DNA of 64,000 nt, from assembly GCA_022842065.1 (NCBI GenBank), contig JALHQH010000005.1, positions 1-64,000 of the forward strand. The letters run 5' to 3'. The number at the start of each line of letters is the position of its first letter. The stretch's first letter is position 1. Below the pieces are notes generated by a model. That model made no database searches. It saw only the letters and a list, made by a program, of their open reading frames with translations, and was not told the DNA's origin. Origin of the DNA: Caldilineaceae bacterium (GTDB lineage: Bacteria; Chloroflexota; Anaerolineae; Caldilineales; Caldilineaceae). This document shows, piece after piece, positions 60,166-64,000 of this stretch. The translations under genes were made by a program, and so were the position numbers.

Positions 60166-61201
60166 GCCACGCCAGATCGAAGCGCGCCAGGTGTAGTTCC
60201 TCATAAGGGTGCGCGGCGCCCCGCTCATAGAGACAACAGATCGTGCCGTCGGGCAACACGGCCAGATCCGAGTAGGCGGCGGGACCCCCGTAAAGTACAC
60301 GGCTGGCTGTCCAACTCTGGCCACCGTCATCGCTGAGGCGTACCGTCAGCCGTTCGCGTAGGGGGCTGGCCGGATTGGCAAAGAGCAGCAGGTTGTTGAC
60401 TTCACCAAGGGTATAGCGTGCCAGGCCGGCTTGACAGATCGGCTCGACTAACTGCTCGTCCCAAGTAAAATCGTGAAAGGTGATCCCCTCATCTTCACTC
60501 CAGGCCACCGCCCGCCGTCGTTCACCCACATAGTTGCGACAATTGATGTAGACCCGCCCATCAGCCAACTGGGCCACGGCGCATTCGTTGGTCCCCGGCG
60601 GGACAATCCCGCCGATCTGCCAGGTTGCGCCCTGATCATCGCTGTAGATGATATGGGAATGGTAGGGATCGAGTTTATGGTCCAAGTGGAGGCCGATCAT
60701 GTGATCGCAGGGGATGAGCAGTCGGCCACCGGCAAGCTGGATGCCGTGACCAGGGCCGGTGGCATACCAGGTCCACTCGGGCTTTTTGACCATGCGGGTG
60801 ATCTCGACTGGTTCTGCCCAACTGATGCCTTCATCGCGGCTGTGGGTCAACCAGACCGTACGCTGCCCTTTCCCTTGCGTGATTAATTCCTCCGTCTCTT
60901 CGCCGTGGTTCTGCATAAAGGGTAGCCAAATCACGCCGGTGCTCTGATCGACGACCGGGCAGGGATTGCCACAGGTGTAACCAGGACGGCAGACGACTAC
61001 CTGTAGGGCTGACCAATGGTGGCCACCATCGGTGCTGCGGCGCAGTAATAGATCGATTTCACCGGCATCGCCGCTGCCCGTTTTGCGCCCTTCACAGAAG
61101 GCTAGCAGCGCGCCCATCGGCGTAACGACCAGGGCCGGGATGCGAAAGGTGTGATAACCGTCTTGATGGGCTTGGACTAAGGGTTGTTCATGAAATGGCA
61201 T
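60152..61201 (-). CDS. sialidase (BNR/Asp-box, GH33-like)
   Basis: A 349-aa six-bladed propeller exo-sialidase. The RIP motif appears in [13 protein letters not shown] and is followed by the acidic [12 protein letters not shown]. Asp-box repeats: [36 protein letters not shown] and SDDGGQSW. The late Tyr/Glu part is [12 protein letters not shown]. No signal peptide, so it acts inside the cell or is exported otherwise. It removes or rearranges sialic acid from imported glycans; some family members handle other sugars. It is convergent with the SMP-30 gene, and its last residues LLAG run into the tandem array. Confidence 0.88.
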   Translation of the reverse strand: MPFHEQPLVQAHQDGYHTFRIPALVVTPMGALLAFCEGRKTGSGDAGEIDLLLRRSTDGGHHWSALQVVVCRPGYTCGNPCPVVDQSTGVIWLPFMQNHGEETEELITQGKGQRTVWLTHSRDEGISWAEPVEITRMVKKPEWTWYATGPGHGIQLAGGRLLIPCDHMIGLHLDHKLDPYHSHIIYSDDQGATWQIGGIVPPGTNECAVAQLADGRVYINCRNYVGERRRAVAWSEDEGITFHDFTWDEQLVEPICQAGLARYTLGEVNNLLLFANPASPLRERLTVRLSDDGGQSWTASRVLYGGPAAYSDLAVLPDGTICCLYERGAAHPYEELHLARFDLAWLLAG

Positions 61202-61412
61202 TGTTAAATCTTTCTCGTTTTTAGTGCAAGGTGGTAGCTAATCTATTTGTCTTACTCGTTTTCCGCTTTAGGCTGCCTGAGTCTGTGTCTCTAACCTATA
61301 GACAAAGTTCATGATTCGCAATAGAGTAAAACACCAACCATAATTTGGACTCGATCGTTCAACGAAATAGACGCCGCAGCCACGTGCCCGTCTCGAGTAT
61401 ACTTAGCTCTGG
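61202..61412. other. spacer upstream of the cyclase genes
   Basis: No gene. No convincing promoter or RNA motif is seen before the miniature element at 61413. Confidence 0.3.
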
Positions 61413-61509
61413 CTTATAGATAACACAATCAAACCTGGCACAATCGTGTACTGCGCATCCCCTGATGCGCAGCCCGCTTTGTGTCAACTCTATTTGCTTT
61501 GTCTATTAG
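61413..61509. mobile_element. MITE-like element, family 3 (copy 3)
   Basis: 97 bp, nearly identical to 42138-42234 (ends CTTATAGATAACACAA and the complement of CTAATAGACAAAGCAA). It lies 100 bp before the chosen start of the first adenylate cyclase. Confidence 0.7.
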
Positions 61510-61608
61510 ATGATAAGTTTTTTCTCGTGTAGACGAGTTGGTTTTATGATCATCTATGCCCAACCGCAGTATAGTTATGCTGCTGAAGTAGCCCAAGGGT
61601 GCGATCAC

Positions 61609-62913
61609 ATGCTAAACAATTTGGTGTTCCTACTACGTCCATTTGTCAGAAAGCTCTACGGCTCGACGGATACCTTTTCATTGGAACGGCAGATCTTGCT
61701 TTGGATTTTACTTTTTACCGGGGTGATCTTCTTGTGTGGTGCCTTCAATAATTATATCTTAGAGATCCCTTCCGTCTTGATTCCATTGATTGGCGGCAAT
61801 TGTTGTTTACTGATGTATGCGCTTGTCAGAGTAAGTGACTACTGGTCTGCCCGCTTGACACTGCCGGCGATTATTGTGTATCTGATTGTTACAACTGATT
61901 CATGGTTTTCCTGTGCCGGGATTACGGGGAGTGTCCCGATTTTTTTCATCTGTCCGATTTTGACCGCCATGATCTTGTTGCGTGGCCGTAAGCGTATTTA
62001 CCTGTTGGCCTGCCTCTTCTTGCATCTAGCGTTATTGACGGTCATCCAACAGGTCTACCCGGCGAGCGTCCGCGCCTATCCGTCTTTGGCGGTCAAGCAG
62101 GCCGATATCCTGACTTCATTGGGGTTGACCGTATGTTACGTCCTTGGCTATGTCACGATTGTGATTTATCACTTGGAGAAGCGCCGCCGGCAGGCGGAGC
62201 AACTGTTGCTTAATATTTTACCATTGCCGGTGGCGGAAAAGTTGAAATATCACTATACGGGTCAACAAACGATTGCCGACAGCTTTACCGCCTCGATTAT
62301 GTTTGTTGATATTGTGAATTTTACCGAACTCTCTGCAACCATGCAGCCCGGTGAACTGGTCGCCTTTTTGAATGAGCTCTTTTCCCATTTTGATATGCTG
62401 GCCCAAGCCTATGGGGTCGAAAAGATCAAGACCATTGGTGACTGTTACATGGTTGCCGCCGGTGTCCCCTATCCGCGCCCGGATCATGCTCACGCCCTGG
62501 TGCGGATGGCACTGACGATTCAGGCGCATATTCGCCGCCAAAATTTTCAGGGTTACAAGCCAACGTTTCGGATTGGCATCAATAGCGGACCGGTCGTTGC
62601 GGGGATCATTGGCCGCCAGAAATTTATCTATGATCTCTGGGGCGATGCTGTCAATGTGGCGAGCCGGATGGAGAGCCAAGGCACCGCTGGCGCAATCCAG
62701 ATTACCCAGCGCATCTATCAACTGGTCGCCAATGAGTTTATTTGTCTAAACCAGGGGCTAATTGATGTGAAAGGGAAGGGGCTGATGCCGATTTGGCACG
62801 TCGTTGGGGTGAAGCCGGCCATTGCTGCCGCAACGATACCAAGCGTGAATGAGCGCGCCGCGCTGGCCCCTTATCTTTATCGAGCGGCCTATGGAAACCG
62901 CGCAACCGGGTAA
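61609..62913 (+). CDS. membrane-bound class III adenylate cyclase
   Basis: Makes cAMP from ATP. Six hydrophobic helices (residues about 25-195) form a compact membrane anchor. A linking helix (YHLEKRRRQAEQLLLNILPL) leads into the cyclase domain (about 220-410). Catalytic residues are complete: metal Asp D234 in FVDIVNFT, metal Asp D278 in EKIKTIGDCYM, and the adenine-selecting Lys in that motif. Asp in DLWGDAVNVASRMES and Arg/Asn of the same block follow. The ATG at 61609 has AAGGGTG upstream; the frame is open from 61510 at the edge of a miniature element. The domain homodimerises in this class. The next gene encodes a paralogue. Confidence 0.88.
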   Translation: MLNNLVFLLRPFVRKLYGSTDTFSLERQILLWILLFTGVIFLCGAFNNYILEIPSVLIPLIGGNCCLLMYALVRVSDYWSARLTLPAIIVYLIVTTDSWFSCAGITGSVPIFFICPILTAMILLRGRKRIYLLACLFLHLALLTVIQQVYPASVRAYPSLAVKQADILTSLGLTVCYVLGYVTIVIYHLEKRRRQAEQLLLNILPLPVAEKLKYHYTGQQTIADSFTASIMFVDIVNFTELSATMQPGELVAFLNELFSHFDMLAQAYGVEKIKTIGDCYMVAAGVPYPRPDHAHALVRMALTIQAHIRRQNFQGYKPTFRIGINSGPVVAGIIGRQKFIYDLWGDAVNVASRMESQGTAGAIQITQRIYQLVANEFICLNQGLIDVKGKGLMPIWHVVGVKPAIAAATIPSVNERAALAPYLYRAAYGNRATG

Positions 62914-64000
62914 TCATTTTATGCAGATCTTGGATCTAATTTGTGGTCGTCCCAGCCATATTCCTGTGCAACGGCAATTACTAAATTGGCTCACGCTCTT
63001 TAGCAGTGTGATTTCATTGCTGGTCGCGGTGTTGTACTTTATGCTTGGGATTCCTGCGCTTTGGTCTGCGATTGGGAGTGCTGCTTGTTTAATTGCCTAT
63101 CTTGTTGTGCGTTTTCGCCACACCGCCCCGTTGCCGATCAAACTCATGCCCTTTGTGATCTATTTTCTCGCGATCACGACCTCATGGTTTCAGCGTGATG
63201 GCATTCATGGCAGTATTCCCCTCTTTGTGATTTTGCCCTTCCTCGCCGTCGTTGCAATCCTCGAAGGGCGCCTGCGCGCGATCATGATCGTTCTGACTAT
63301 TGTCCACATTGGCCTCTTGATTTATTTGCAGCCGCTCTATCCTGCGCTGTTCACCCCCTACCCTGATGTAAGGATCCAGCAACGTGACCTCTTCTTTTCT
63401 TGCTGTCTGATCGCGCTCTTTGGCATTGGCTACATGGGGGTACTGATCTACAATCTGGAGCAACAGCGGCAGCAGATCGACTCGTTGCTCTACAACATTT
63501 TACCGATTTCGGTTGCCAAGACGTTGCAGCAATACCCTGAACGCAATATTGCCCACTATTTTGAAAATGTTTCCATTCTTTTTGCCGATATTGTCAACTT
63601 CACGCCCCTTTCGAGCGGTCTGACGCCGGTTCGCCTGGTCTCTTTACTCAACGAATTGTTTTCTGATTTTGATGGGTTGGTGACCAAATATGGGGTCGAA
63701 AAGGTCAAGACGATTGGCGACTGTTATATGATCGCGGCGGGCGCACCCACCCTTTGCACGCATCACGCCCAGGTGTTGGCCCAGCTAGCATTGGAGATGC
63801 AACAGTTAGTCAAAGCCAAACAATATCAAGGGCATAGCCTTACCCTGCGCATCGGCATTAATTCAGGCAGCGTCGTCGCCGGTGTGATCGGCAAAAATAA
63901 ATTCACCTACGATCTTTGGGGTGATGCGGTGAACACGGCCAGCCGGATGGAGTCACACGGCAGCGGTGGGGTAATTCAGTTGACCACAACTACCTATGAA
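62891..64000 (+). CDS. second membrane-bound class III adenylate cyclase (cut by window end)
   Basis: An open frame that runs off the window, same architecture as the preceding gene: a six-helix anchor (WLTLFSSVISLLVAVLYFML, IKLMPFVIYFLAITT), the helix YNLEQQRQQIDSLLYNILPI, and a cyclase domain with LFADIVNFT, EKVKTIGDCYMIAAG and DLWGDAVNTASRMES. All metal and substrate residues are kept, so both genes should be active. ATG 62891 overlaps the previous gene by 23 bp; ATG 62921 is an alternative start in the same frame. The C-terminus lies beyond 64000. Tandem duplication with moderate divergence, by inspection. Confidence 0.85.
   Translation, partial: METAQPGNHFMQILDLICGRPSHIPVQRQLLNWLTLFSSVISLLVAVLYFMLGIPALWSAIGSAACLIAYLVVRFRHTAPLPIKLMPFVIYFLAITTSWFQRDGIHGSIPLFVILPFLAVVAILEGRLRAIMIVLTIVHIGLLIYLQPLYPALFTPYPDVRIQQRDLFFSCCLIALFGIGYMGVLIYNLEQQRQQIDSLLYNILPISVAKTLQQYPERNIAHYFENVSILFADIVNFTPLSSGLTPVRLVSLLNELFSDFDGLVTKYGVEKVKTIGDCYMIAAGAPTLCTHHAQVLAQLALEMQQLVKAKQYQGHSLTLRIGINSGSVVAGVIGKNKFTYDLWGDAVNTASRMESHGSGGVIQLTTTTYE

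Overview
The window is about 57% GC by eye and looks like a chromosomal segment of a Chloroflexota bacterium (Anaerolineae/Caldilineae-like). This is inferred from gene content and style: a SUF cluster led by a cluster-sensing SufR, a mevalonate-type GHMP kinase, class III adenylate cyclases, secreted proteins with long Pro/Thr linkers that end in a hydrophobic-LPLI tail, and intergenic regions crowded with inverted repeats. No marker such as rRNA is present, so the assignment is not proven.

Layout. 0-10 kb: Fe-S assembly (sufR, sufC, sufB, sufD, rhodanese, sufS, a toxin-like pair, sufU, NTF2-like, Rieske ferredoxin, MIP18/SufT). 10-21 kb: housekeeping (HEAT-repeat protein on the minus strand, dnaX-ybaB-recR, methylmalonyl-CoA mutase large subunit, HD protein, methylmalonyl-CoA epimerase, a second MIP18 protein, a membrane-anchored Mrr-like nuclease, a glycerophosphodiesterase, mevalonate kinase). 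21-27 kb, minus strand: signalling, with two stand-alone receiver proteins around a broken CheB/histidine-kinase gene, then a 1355-residue multi-PAS hybrid kinase. 27-40 kb: membrane and secreted proteins (aminopropyltransferase-like, unknown membrane protein, TerC behind a probable yybP-ykoY Mn riboswitch, M1 peptidase lipoprotein, two Pro/Thr-rich secreted proteins, aldo/keto reductase). 40-44 kb: a decayed zone with a SulP/STAS pseudogene, nested palindromic elements, a promoter-terminator mini-transcript, gene remnants and a secreted Trp-motif repeat protein.

44-55.8 kb: a defence island. A type I restriction-modification locus is ordered hsdR-hsdS-(three accessory genes with their own promoter)-hsdM. 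It is followed by a NACHT NTPase with a glycine-rich membrane module and a Phd/RelE-like toxin-antitoxin pair, and it ends at a tRNA-Pro(CGG). 56-61 kb: scavenging and carbohydrate genes (MlrC-like M81 peptidase, glycoside hydrolase, SMP-30 lactonase, sialidase). 61.6-64 kb: two tandem membrane adenylate cyclases, the second cut by the window end.

The most unusual signals are the embedded cassette in the hsd operon beside the NACHT-membrane protein; the nested miniature elements at 42 kb; the recurring intergenic hairpins whose arms are tandem runs of short words; and the regulatory RNAs (the Mn riboswitch, a possible leader before the rhodanese gene, and a 60-nt hairpin transcript at 41.2 kb).
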